Assembly (NCBI RefSeq): GCF_004342685.1
Contig: NZ_SMBZ01000021.1
Span: forward strand, 1-57,739
Length of the DNA stretch: 57,739 nt
Source of the DNA: Sphingobacterium alimentarium
GTDB lineage: Bacteria > Bacteroidota > Bacteroidia > Sphingobacteriales > Sphingobacteriaceae
Reading direction: 5' to 3'
Shown: positions 43,535-51,420 of the stretch, one piece after another
How positions within the stretch are numbered: the stretch's first letter is position 1
Layout of the letters: each line of letters begins with the position of its first letter
Program-made: the position numbers and the translations under genes
The notes under the pieces: generated by a model
Seen by the model: only the letters and a program-made list of their open reading frames with translations
What the model was told of the DNA's origin: nothing
Databases searched by the model: none

Positions 43535-43948
43535 TTAAAAATTGGATTTTACTACTGCCTCGGCCTTGAGTAATTGACCCATTTCAACGGGTGTCATAGT
43601 AAGCAGTTTATCAACATCAATTTTTCTGAGCATTGCATTAGTAACTTCCACATCTTGAATTTCTACCTTTAGTTTGCCCTGAGATTTCCTTCAATAACCC
43701 GCTATACATTTCTTTTTGAAAATTAATTGCCTCGGTGCGTTGCTGTTCTTTCAAGGATTCCGCATCCACATTTTTTTGCACTTATTGCTACTAGAGGAGG
43801 TAGTATTGCAATTGTTTTGTGAGTATTGCGTAATACTTACTGCATTTACATCTTGATAAATTTTGGGTGCGCAAGAAGTAATCCATAGCGACGCACAGAT
43901 GATAATGAATAAAATTCTTTTTATATTGGGGTTAATAAATCTGAACAA
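43535..43948 (-). pseudogene. Frameshifted small lipoprotein gene
   Basis: The start encodes a lipoprotein signal (FIIICASLWITSC) and a Ser/Asn/Thr-rich stretch, but the frame hits TGA after 65 residues. Adding one base in the T7 run at 43771-43777 and removing one in CCC at 43677-43679 restores a continuous frame of about 138 residues that ends at the TAA at 43535. The restored part includes AESLKEQQRTEAINFQKEMY and ends KIDVDKLLTMTPVEMGQLL then about 12 more residues. The two indels compensate, so the ends are in the same frame. The family is not recognised. Sequencing error in homopolymers is an alternative to real decay. Confidence 0.6.
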
Positions 43949-44003
43949 AAATATACATTTAAAGAATAAATTCTGTTATTCAAATTCCTATCCCAAAATA
44001 TTG

Positions 44004-45185
44004 TTATTTTATCTCTTTGAATAAACTTAATCGGCTGCTCATAATAAGCATAAAAAGACCAAAGAAAGCGATTAGCCCAAAAGAATACTGTAGGTTAAAA
44101 ATCTCGGCTATATAACCTATCATTGGAGGTCCCATCAAAAAACCTAAATAGCTGATGCTAGAAACCATTGCGAGTGCCACGCCAGAGGGAATCTTTTTAT
44201 TTTGTCCTGCTAAGCTGTATACAGTTGGAACATTACATGCTACGCCAATACCAACCAGCATAAATGCGGCTGTACATACCCAAAAATCAGGAAACACCAC
44301 AGAAAGAATCATACCGGTAAACATGAGTATGCCACTAATCTGTAAAGTGTTTTTGCGGCCAATGCGGCTTATGACCCAGTCTCCTATAAATCGACCGATA
44401 GCCATTGTTACCATAAATGATGCGTATCCTACGATAATAAGGTTTTCCGGAGCCCTCACAATGTCTTTAAAATATACCCCACTCCAATCAAACATAGCAC
44501 CTTCGGTAGCCATGCTGAAGAATCCGATGATTCCGAGTTGTATCATAGAACTTTCTGGCTTGGTGAAAAATGAACTGCGATGTTGAGGGTCGCCCTTTCC
44601 GGGAATTAAATGGGGATAATTTATCCAGGTATTTATGACAATCAGACAAAAGATAATAAGAAAATGTATGTGGGTATCTATACCTAGATTCATTGTAAGC
44701 AAGCCTATTAGCGCGCCTGTGAATCCTGCAATACTCCACGCCCCGTGGAAAGATGACATGATGGATCTTTTATACATCTTTTCGGCGGCTACCCCTTGCG
44801 TATTGACGGCTATATTACACATATTACCAACTATTCCAAAACTTAGGAGTATTGCTCCCAGTTGATATATATTATTGGCAAATCCTATGCTGCATAATAT
44901 CAGCGCATATATTATAGCCACAATACGCATGACCTTGGCGCTCCCATACGTTGTAACTAGCTTGCCTGAGATCGGCATGGTTATTAATTGCCCAATAGGC
45001 AACATGAGAAGTATAGTTCCTAATTGTGCCTCACTCAGGTGAAGTTTATCCATAATCATAGGAATTCGACTTGCCCAAGAAGAAAAAGCGAGGCCTTGAC
45101 AGAAAAAGAATAAGGACACAGCAATTCGGATACGTTGAGGATTGGAAAAAATGGCTTCTTCCGTAGAGTGGGCTATGTCTTTCAT
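44004..45185 (-). CDS. MFS transporter (YbjJ-like)
   Basis: Integral membrane protein of 393 residues with twelve hydrophobic segments. Early features IRIAVSLFFFCQGLAFSSWASRIP and LSEAQLGTILLMLPIGQLI, and the internal SSFHGAWSIAGFTGALIG, match the YbjJ/fucose-permease-like branch of the major facilitator superfamily. The substrate is unknown. It is monocistronic, with a TACCTTTG promoter box 20 bases before the ATG. Confidence 0.87.
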   Translation of the reverse strand: MKDIAHSTEEAIFSNPQRIRIAVSLFFFCQGLAFSSWASRIPMIMDKLHLSEAQLGTILLMLPIGQLITMPISGKLVTTYGSAKVMRIVAIIYALILCSIGFANNIYQLGAILLSFGIVGNMCNIAVNTQGVAAEKMYKRSIMSSFHGAWSIAGFTGALIGLLTMNLGIDTHIHFLIIFCLIVINTWINYPHLIPGKGDPQHRSSFFTKPESSMIQLGIIGFFSMATEGAMFDWSGVYFKDIVRAPENLIIVGYASFMVTMAIGRFIGDWVISRIGRKNTLQISGILMFTGMILSVVFPDFWVCTAAFMLVGIGVACNVPTVYSLAGQNKKIPSGVALAMVSSISYLGFLMGPPMIGYIAEIFNLQYSFGLIAFFGLFMLIMSSRLSLFKEIK

Positions 45186-45204
45186 AATTAAACAAATTCT
45201 ATTA

Positions 45205-45212
45205 CAAAGGTA
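45205..45212 (-). promoter_or_regulatory. Bacteroidota -7 promoter box for the MFS gene
   Basis: On the minus strand it reads TACCTTTG, 19 bases before the ATG at 45185. Confidence 0.6.
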
Positions 45213-45430
45213 TGGATTTATCTTCCATCAGGAAGAACTATATTCCGCTATAAAAGGTTGATTGTTTCCAGCATTTTTTCGATACAAAATAAAATACAGA
45301 TAAGGAGAGTAGCAGTTTTTCTTTACCTTCTATTGAGAAAAGAAACTAAATTTTATTCACTCAATACTGTTTTTGGCACTAAAATTGTTTATTTGTGTCT
45401 GTCTAAGCAAACTTAAATAATGAGAAATTA

Positions 45431-45454
45431 GCACACCTTTGCGTGTGCTTTTTT
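45431..45454 (+). terminator. Terminator-like hairpin in a leader region
   Basis: GCACAC, loop CTTTGC and GTGTGC are followed by six T, only 25 bases before the ATG at 45479. No gene on the plus strand ends upstream, so it may be an attenuator for the following gene or the end of an unrecognised small RNA. Confidence 0.55.
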
Positions 45455-45478
45455 CGTATTTTTAAATATAAACTTATT

Positions 45479-45937
45479 ATGAGAGTAACTATATTTTTAA
45501 TGTTTATGATGTCATTGACATTGCTTCATGGACAGGAGGTCGCAAAATCCAACTGGATAATTGGGCCTTCGATCGGGTATCAACATCAGGAAAAGAGTTT
45601 TCTCAAAGCGTCCTTGTGGGCATTAAAAGATATTGGCTATGCAAATTATTTACGTTTTGATGCGGGAGTAAACATGACTTTTCAAGATAAAAAAGCATAT
45701 TTTATTCCTGAATTAGGGGCCACCTATTACTTGAGTGCCAAAGGTGTTTGGCCTTTTATCAAAGCCGAGCTAACGCCTTATACTGTGACACCTAAAGTTG
45801 GATTGGGTGTTTTCAATATTCTTGAGGCTGCTATAGGTTATGGGTTTGATATAAAGCAGAAGGATCCATTACCTCCAATTAAGGGATTCAATTTTAGTAT
45901 GGGCTTAAGTATTCCGCTGAATTATCATTTGAGATAG
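45479..45937 (+). CDS. Small exported hypothetical protein
   Basis: Protein of 152 residues with a signal peptide (MRVTIFLMFMMSLTLLHGQ). The mature part has alternating hydrophobic and aromatic residues (IIGPSIGYQHQ, LRFDAGVNMTF, YFIPELGATYYL, VTPKVGLGVFNI, FSMGLSIPLNYHLR), consistent with a small outer-membrane beta barrel. No family recognised. The ATG at 45479 is chosen because it starts the signal peptide. Confidence 0.72.
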   Translation: MRVTIFLMFMMSLTLLHGQEVAKSNWIIGPSIGYQHQEKSFLKASLWALKDIGYANYLRFDAGVNMTFQDKKAYFIPELGATYYLSAKGVWPFIKAELTPYTVTPKVGLGVFNILEAAIGYGFDIKQKDPLPPIKGFNFSMGLSIPLNYHLR

Positions 45938-45957
45938 GCTTTTTTCGGTGATTATTT

Positions 45958-45965
45958 TACATTTG
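45958..45965 (+). promoter_or_regulatory. Bacteroidota -7 promoter box
   Basis: TACATTTG matches TAnnTTTG and lies 20 bases before the ATG at 45986. Confidence 0.58.
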
Positions 45966-45985
45966 TGTATTAATCGTATACATAA

Positions 45986-47047
45986 ATGAACGCCTTTAGA
46001 CAACTCCATCAACCTACATCTCGCACTATTGAGGTCGATCAAAAACAATATCTTTTTTTTGGGGGGACAGCTTATTTAGGCTTATTGGTGAATCGAGATT
46101 ATCAGGATTTGGTGATTGAAGGCATTGATAAGTATGGGCTTAATAACGGCACATCGCGTTCCAACAATGTGCAGCTTGGTATATACGATGATGCAGAGGC
46201 GCTAATGGCGCAGCGTTTTGGCTATGCGGATGCGGCTTTGTTTTCGAGTGGATATTTGGCGGCCCAAGCTACAGTAAGATCTTTAGTTGCTGATAAAGTG
46301 TATTACGCACCCCATTCGCATCCGGCATTGTGGCTTGGGGATCGAGCGCCAGAGGTGCTGGATCATGATTTTGCTTTGTGGGGAGCTAAATTGGTAGAGG
46401 AAATAAATGCCTCGCCGTATGAGACCTCACTGATTATCAGCAATGCCATTGATAATCTAAAGCCGGAGCGGTATGATTTTTCGTTTCTGGCAGGGATAAA
46501 TCCCTCCAAAAGGGTTTGCCTGATTTTGGATGATTCACACGGCTTGGGTATTGTAAAGCGATATGATACATCCGCGCTGATGCCTGACATGTCAGAGCGC
46601 GCCCATATAGAGGTTATTCTGCTAGCTTCACTGGCCAAAGGCTTGGGGACAGACGCTGGCCTTGTATTGGGGTCGAACGCATTAATCGAGAGAATAAAAA
46701 AATCCCCCATATTTATGGGCGGCTCGCCGAGCAGCCCAGGTGCCATATACGCCCTGACGAAAGGGGAAAAAATATACGAGCAAGCTTTTACGGCCTTGCA
46801 TAAAAATATAGATTTCTTCACTAGACATTTACCTAGCGAATCGGGATTAAATTGTGCGGAAGGTTTCCCCGTTTTTACCTCTACGAGTCCACATCTATAT
46901 AGGTATCTTTATAAAAATGAGGTCATAATTTCTAGTTTTCCTTATCCTTTACCCCATAGCCCACTTCTTAATAGGGTTGTTATATCAGCATTACACAGCC
47001 AAGAAGATTTGATTCGGCTCACGCAAGTGTTACACGACTTTGGGTAA
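45986..47047 (+). CDS. PLP-dependent alpha-oxoamine synthase-like enzyme
   Basis: Cytoplasmic fold-type I PLP enzyme of 353 residues related to 8-amino-7-oxononanoate synthase and glycine C-acetyltransferase. AYLGLLVNRDY near 29-39, GLNNGTSRSNNVQLG near 52-66, LDDSHGLGIV near 180-189 (PLP-binding Asp and His) and the PLP-lysine motif SLAKGLGTDAG near 216-226 are all visible. It is about 40 residues shorter than typical family members, mainly at the C-terminal domain. The reaction is probably a decarboxylative condensation of an amino acid with an acyl-CoA, but the partner is unknown. No biotin genes are nearby. Confidence 0.78.
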   Translation: MNAFRQLHQPTSRTIEVDQKQYLFFGGTAYLGLLVNRDYQDLVIEGIDKYGLNNGTSRSNNVQLGIYDDAEALMAQRFGYADAALFSSGYLAAQATVRSLVADKVYYAPHSHPALWLGDRAPEVLDHDFALWGAKLVEEINASPYETSLIISNAIDNLKPERYDFSFLAGINPSKRVCLILDDSHGLGIVKRYDTSALMPDMSERAHIEVILLASLAKGLGTDAGLVLGSNALIERIKKSPIFMGGSPSSPGAIYALTKGEKIYEQAFTALHKNIDFFTRHLPSESGLNCAEGFPVFTSTSPHLYRYLYKNEVIISSFPYPLPHSPLLNRVVISALHSQEDLIRLTQVLHDFG

Positions 47048-47053
47048 TAAAAG

Positions 47054-47084
47054 TTTGAAAATCAGTTAAATAATCGTAAGTTTG
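47054..47084 (+). promoter_or_regulatory. Distal promoter upstream of HU
   Basis: TTTG at 47054-47057 and TAAGTTTG at 47077-47084 are 19 bases apart, a complete -33/-7 match. A transcript from here would have a leader of about 165 bases before HU. Confidence 0.65.
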
Positions 47085-47194
47085 CAGACTCTTTTGCTTC
47101 TGGTAGAGAGGTCTAAGTAGCTTAATCGTTTGATTATGAAAAAAATATGTTTGATAAATACTTGAAAATATTTTTAAACATCATGAAAAAACGA

Positions 47195-47202
47195 TAATTT
47201 TG
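47195..47202 (+). promoter_or_regulatory. Proximal HU promoter box
   Basis: TAATTTTG matches TAnnTTTG and lies 50 bases before the HU ATG at 47253. Together with the distal promoter, it suggests two transcription starts. Confidence 0.55.
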
Positions 47203-47252
47203 CAACCCCAAATGTGGGTAGTGGAGAAATAAATTATTACAGAATATTAGAT

Positions 47253-47546
47253 ATGACTAAAGCAGAAATTATTGCAGAAATCTCTACCAAGACTGGTTTA
47301 GAGAAGGTTGATGTACAAGAAACAGTTGAAGCGTTCTTCAAGGTTGTGAAAAATGCGATGATTGAAGGTGAGAATGTGTATGTTAGAGGTTTTGGAAGTT
47401 TCGTAGTGAAAAAAAGAGCTGAAAAAACTGCACGTAATATATCAAAAAATACCGCTATTATTATTCCTGAGCACTTCGTGCCTAGCTTTAAACCTGCAAA
47501 AGTTTTTGTAGAAAAAGTAAAAAATGGTAATAAAGTAAAAAAATAA
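47253..47546 (+). CDS. HU family DNA-binding protein
   Basis: Small basic protein of 97 residues, the histone-like HU/IHF fold. MTKAEIIAEISTKTGL is the helical dimerisation start, and VRGFGSFVVKKRAEKTARNI with the flexible DNA-binding arm (NTAIIIPEHFVPSFKP) follows. It compacts and bends chromosomal DNA as a dimer. The ATG at 47253 is preferred over an upstream ATG at 47214, since HU proteins begin MTKAE or MNKAE. It is followed 13 bases later by the TPR gene. Confidence 0.95.
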   Translation: MTKAEIIAEISTKTGLEKVDVQETVEAFFKVVKNAMIEGENVYVRGFGSFVVKKRAEKTARNISKNTAIIIPEHFVPSFKPAKVFVEKVKNGNKVKK

Positions 47547-47559
47547 TTTAAATTCGCTT

Positions 47560-48396
47560 ATGCTTAATACCAAACAAATCGTTGTTGTCGTTATCGTTGT
47601 TGTGATGATAGGTGCCCTTTTGGTTCAGCCTATCAAGGGTTTGGTAGATAAGCAAGAAGAGAACACTACTGCCGCTGCGGACGACGCTTCTTCAATGTAT
47701 ACATTGAAAAGTGTTTCCGAATTAGCAAAACAAGGAATCAATGCAACCCTTGCGCAAGATATTTCTGCTATCGAACAACAAGCAGAAGCTGCCCAAGGAG
47801 AACAGAAGGTTACATTGTTGCAGTCGTTGGCAAATAAATGGGAAGATCTGGCAAAGCCTATTCCACAGGGTTTTATCTACAAGGAGATGGCGGAGACTAC
47901 ACCGACATTGGATTATTGGGTGAAATCGGGCGATGCTTTTCGTAAAGGATATACCAACCAACAAGATACTGCATTGGCATCTGCGTTGAATCAGTTGGCT
48001 ATTGAGTCTTATGAGAAAGCCATTGAACTGGATGCAAATAGCTTGGCTGCTAAAACAGGTTTGGGAGCTTCATTAGTAACGGGTTCGTCAAATCCTATGG
48101 CAGGTATTGCGCTTTTGCGTGAAGTGGTACAGGCTGATCCTAAAAATTTGGATGCCAACAGAACCTTAGGTTTGTTTTCCATGCAGTCGGGACAATTTGA
48201 TCGTGCAATCGAGCGCTTTCAGACTGTCATAGAAATACAGGCTGATGCTGAATCATATTTTTATTTAGCAACAGCTTATGAAAAAATTGGTCAGAAGTCT
48301 CAAGCTATCGCTGCTTACCAAAAAAGTAAAGAGCTGGCTGCAGATCCGACCTTATCTCAATACATTGATCGTCAGATAGAAGCATTGAGTAAATAA
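47560..48396 (+). CDS. Membrane-anchored TPR protein
   Basis: Protein of 278 residues with one N-terminal membrane segment (about 5-25, rich in Val and Ile). It then has a linker and several tetratricopeptide repeats from about 140, such as LAIESYEKAIELDANSLAAK, PKNLDANRTLGLFSMQSGQF, and AESYFYLATAYEKIGQKSQA. TPR arrays usually mediate protein contacts. The soluble part should face the periplasm. It is between HU and a ribosomal microprotein gene, an arrangement I associate with Bacteroidota. Confidence 0.85.
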   Translation: MLNTKQIVVVVIVVVMIGALLVQPIKGLVDKQEENTTAAADDASSMYTLKSVSELAKQGINATLAQDISAIEQQAEAAQGEQKVTLLQSLANKWEDLAKPIPQGFIYKEMAETTPTLDYWVKSGDAFRKGYTNQQDTALASALNQLAIESYEKAIELDANSLAAKTGLGASLVTGSSNPMAGIALLREVVQADPKNLDANRTLGLFSMQSGQFDRAIERFQTVIEIQADAESYFYLATAYEKIGQKSQAIAAYQKSKELAADPTLSQYIDRQIEALSK

Positions 48397-48439
48397 CAAT
48401 TAACAGAATTTTTTAACATTATTTAAAAACATTAAAGCT

Positions 48440-48529
48440 ATGCCAAGCGGAAAAAAAAGAAAAAGACACAAAATGGCTACTCACAAACGTAAAAAGCGTT
48501 TAAGAAAAAATAGACACAAGAAAAAATAG
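48440..48529 (+). CDS. Very small basic ribosomal protein, AURKAIP1/COX24 (mS38)-like
   Basis: A gene of only 29 codons plus stop, below usual cut-offs. The product starts MPSGKKRKRHKMATHKRKKR and is over half Lys, Arg and His. It matches the short AURKAIP1/COX24 motif of mitochondrial mS38 and its bacterial counterparts, which sit in the small ribosomal subunit near the decoding region. It lies between the TPR gene and rng and is followed by a terminator. Other assignments, such as bL38 or THX, fit less well. It is very likely translated given this conserved context. Confidence 0.8.
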   Translation: MPSGKKRKRHKMATHKRKKRLRKNRHKKK

Positions 48530-48576
48530 TTCTTGTAGGTAGTCTTAAAAGGTTTATTCAATCTTAAAAGACATTA

Positions 48577-48623
48577 TACAATCTATGGAAAAACCACGGT
48601 TATATTCATAGATTGTATTTTTT
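48577..48623 (+). terminator. Terminator after the mS38-like gene
   Basis: TACAATCTATG pairs with CATAGATTGTA across a long 19-base loop and is followed by seven T. Confidence 0.85.
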
Positions 48624-48700
48624 CATTAAACGAGTTTTATGTTTCATAGGGGCTAAATACTGGTGCGCGAGGCGTCAGTATCCCAAAATTTGAGTAGCTG

Positions 48701-50254
48701 TTGGTAAAGGAATTAATTATCGATTCGACTCCTGAAAATGGAGTGACTATTGCTTTACTACAGGACAAGCAGCTTGTCGAACTGAATAAGGAACAGGCTG
48801 GCAGTCATTTTTCGGTAGGGGATATCTATCTCGGCCGTATCAAGAAGATTATGCCAGGTCTGAATGCAGCATTTGTAGATGTAGGCTACGATAAAGATGC
48901 TTTTTTGCATTACCTTGATTTGGGACCGCAAGTACAATCCTTACTTAAGCTTACCCGTGTAGTAAAGAATGGCAGTTATCAAGAGAATCTGCTAAATAGT
49001 CTGAAACTTGAAAAAGATATCGATAAAGCTGGTAAAATATCGGATGTACTTAGTCGTAACATACTGATTCCGGTACAGATAGCTAAAGAGCCAATATCAA
49101 CAAAGGGACCTCGATTGAGCTCCGACCTGTCTATTGCAGGTCGATTTGTTGTATTAGTACCTTTTTCAAGTTCGGTTTCCATTTCCAAGAAAATCAAAGC
49201 TAGTGCCGAGCGTACGCGTCTGAAAAAGATTGTAGAGAGTATTAAGCCAGCAAATTTTGGCGTTATTATTCGTACCGTCTCGGAAGGTAAAGGAGTTGAA
49301 GAGCTCCAAAAAGACCTGTTAGACTTGATCTCGAAGTGGGAATTATTTACCAAACGCCTTAAGAATGTAGAACCACCACAAAAAATATTAGGCGAGATGG
49401 ATAGAGCTTCTACCATCTTACGTGATATTTTGACCGATGAGTTTACACATATACATGTCAATGACTCTTCCATATATGAAGAAGTTAAATCATATGTGCA
49501 GGAGATCTCTCCCGAGCTAGAGAAAATAGTCAAATTGTATAAACACAAAGAGCCTATTTTTGATCATTTCGGTGTAGAGAAACAGATTAAGGCGTCTTTT
49601 GGCAGAACGGTCAATTTGCAGGGGGGTGCATACCTTGTTATCGAGCATACAGAGGCTTTGCACGTCATAGACGTAAATAGTGGTAACCGAATTGCCAGTA
49701 AGGAAAACCAGGAGGATAATGCACTCTTAGTAAACAAAGAAGCCGCCCGAGAAATCGCTCGTCAGCTGCGTTTGCGCGATATGGGTGGTATAGTGGTTAT
49801 CGATTTTATCGATATGCACAAGCCGCAGAATCGTAAAGAGCTGTATACTTACCTGAAAGAATGTATGGCTGAGGACAGAGCTCGTCATACCATATTACCA
49901 CCAAGTAAATTTGGTTTGGTGCAAATCACACGTCAGCGTGTGCGTCCAGAAATGAGCGTAGTGACAAATGAAAAATGTCCTGCTTGTGATGGTACGGGAG
50001 AAATAAGATCGAGTATAGTTTTACTTGACGATATAGAAAACAACTTGAGTTTTATTCTGGAAGAACAAAACGAAAAAGGAATAACATTATTTGTACATCC
50101 TTATATAGGCGCCTACATTACGTCTGGTTTGATTTCTCTTCGAATGAAATGGTTTTTTAAGTATGGTAAATGGATTAAAGTTAAATCTATACAATCTTAC
50201 CACTTGACAGAATTCCATTTCTTCAATCTAAAAAACGAAGAAATCAAGTTGTAA
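48701..50254 (+). CDS. rng: Ribonuclease G (Rne/Rng family)
   Basis: Endoribonuclease of 517 residues that processes rRNA and mRNA. It starts with TTG at 48701. The S1 domain (GDIYLGRIKKIMPGLNAAFVDVG, about 41-63) is intact. The catalytic region has HVIDVNSGN near 321-329 and VVIDFIDM, and the zinc-link motif CPACDGTG near 427-434 enables dimer assembly. The C-terminal E. coli-type scaffold of RNase E is absent, so it is RNase G rather than E. No ATG start is available nearby. It follows a terminator, so it needs its own promoter, which I could not identify. Confidence 0.93.
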   Translation: MVKELIIDSTPENGVTIALLQDKQLVELNKEQAGSHFSVGDIYLGRIKKIMPGLNAAFVDVGYDKDAFLHYLDLGPQVQSLLKLTRVVKNGSYQENLLNSLKLEKDIDKAGKISDVLSRNILIPVQIAKEPISTKGPRLSSDLSIAGRFVVLVPFSSSVSISKKIKASAERTRLKKIVESIKPANFGVIIRTVSEGKGVEELQKDLLDLISKWELFTKRLKNVEPPQKILGEMDRASTILRDILTDEFTHIHVNDSSIYEEVKSYVQEISPELEKIVKLYKHKEPIFDHFGVEKQIKASFGRTVNLQGGAYLVIEHTEALHVIDVNSGNRIASKENQEDNALLVNKEAAREIARQLRLRDMGGIVVIDFIDMHKPQNRKELYTYLKECMAEDRARHTILPPSKFGLVQITRQRVRPEMSVVTNEKCPACDGTGEIRSSIVLLDDIENNLSFILEEQNEKGITLFVHPYIGAYITSGLISLRMKWFFKYGKWIKVKSIQSYHLTEFHFFNLKNEEIKL

Positions 50255-50269
50255 AAGAAGACATTACAA

Positions 50270-50299
50270 AAATACCCTCAACTTTGAGGGTATTTTTTT
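50270..50299 (+). terminator. Terminator after rng
   Basis: AAATACCCTCA pairs with TGAGGGTATTT across a three- to four-base loop, followed by T residues. Confidence 0.9.
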
Positions 50300-50422
50300 G
50301 AGTTAAATTATCACTTGGCTAAAATGTCTTTTCACGCAATTCTTTGCTAATAGAAATAGCCTACATTATTCTTGTCAATTTAATCTATCACCATCTAAAT
50401 ATGGATAGCTCGCCAAGCAGTA

Positions 50423-50826
50423 TTAATTACCTCTGTAGGTAGAATAGCCGAAAGGAGTAACTGTAATTGGAATATGGTAGTGATTTTTACCCTTAATAGT
50501 AAAAACTACTTCAATATAAGGATAGATACTCTCAATATTTTTATTTTTAAAATAGGGATACGTTTCAAAAACTAATTTATACTCACCGTCATTATTTGTC
50601 GTGGAGTATGCTAGTAATTCTTTAATTCTACCATTTCATCCGTTTTAGAATCTTGAACATTTGTCCATTTATCGTTGCTCCATTTTTTTAAAGACACTTT
50701 AACATCGGGAGCTCCCTGCCCAGTAGATATATCCAATATATGACTAGACAATTGGAATTTATTAGTCTGCGCGTTTGCTGTAAAAACGCTTATAATAAAT
50801 GAAAGTAAAACTATTATCTGTTTCAT
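50423..50826 (-). pseudogene. Frameshifted exported 5-hydroxyisourate hydrolase
   Basis: Two adjacent frames together encode a full transthyretin-like hydroxyisourate hydrolase of about 134 residues. It has a signal peptide (MKQIIVLLSFIISVFTANAQ), FQLSSHILDISTGQGAPDV with the active-site His, then (after the shift) GRIKELLAYSTTNNDGEYKL, FTIKGKNHYHIPITVTPFG and a C-terminal YRGN. The break is at about 50630-50633, where one G appears missing after DEM; adding it restores the frame to the TAA at 50423. The last residues are YRGN where the family usually has YRGS. The family hydrolyses 5-hydroxyisourate in purine breakdown. No other urate gene is nearby. Confidence 0.82.
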
Positions 50827-51420
50827 AGTAATTAATTTAGTTATTGCTTTCATAGATATAAAACGATACATAAATAAAGTACATTTGGTAAAAAACATAC
50901 TTTATTCAGTTGTTTTATTCCAACAAATCTTCATTTAAATACCCCAATTTAGAAGATTAAATCGGTCAGAAATTAAATAGTTTCTATTCAATAAACTTGA
51001 GCTCTATTTAGTATGGGCCACATTGTCTTTAATTTTAACTTCTTTAGTCTTGTTGCGGAATTTAATAGACTCAATCCTTATTTTAAAAATAATTCGATAA
51101 TCTATTAACAAATAGATATATTACTTTGTATTTTGCTATATGAGGTATTAGATAGGTTTTATCGCTTAGTACGTAAACATACATCTACCTGAGATGCAGC
51201 ATATGATTTTCCAGCATCAGCGCCGCAGGTCTTGCGGTTGGCGGAAAATGCAAGCTACTTTGTTTAAAGGCAAGGGCTTCCAATTACAACAATGTTTTTT
51301 CTGGATTGGCAAATGTATTCCAGTGCTATTAGTATTTATGTTGCTGCAGCTCAGAAAGCATAGAAATAAAGGCAACCATAAAGAATCAAAAATTATAAAA
51401 ATAAATCAACAAGAATAGAG
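50827..51420. other. AT-rich region without a supported gene
   Basis: Between the hydrolase remnant and the sulfatase. A 74-codon frame at 51194-51418 looks unlike a real protein, but a neighbouring frame there encodes SAPQVLRLAENASYFV, then a stop, then GLPITTMFFLDWQMYSSAIS, which has natural composition and may be a remnant. No clear promoter for the sulfatase was identified. Confidence 0.4.

Larger units (their letters stand above)
45186..45478. other. Intergenic region between divergent genes
   Basis: It contains the MFS promoter box at 45205-45212 (minus) and a terminator-like hairpin at 45431-45454 (plus) just before the next gene. The 200 bases between contain no gene I can support. 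Confidence 0.5.

Noticed and set aside
51194..51418. 74-codon plus-strand frame as a real gene
   Set aside because: The composition (Gln, Arg, His-rich start, then Lys) is unlike a folded protein, and another frame there reads more naturally.
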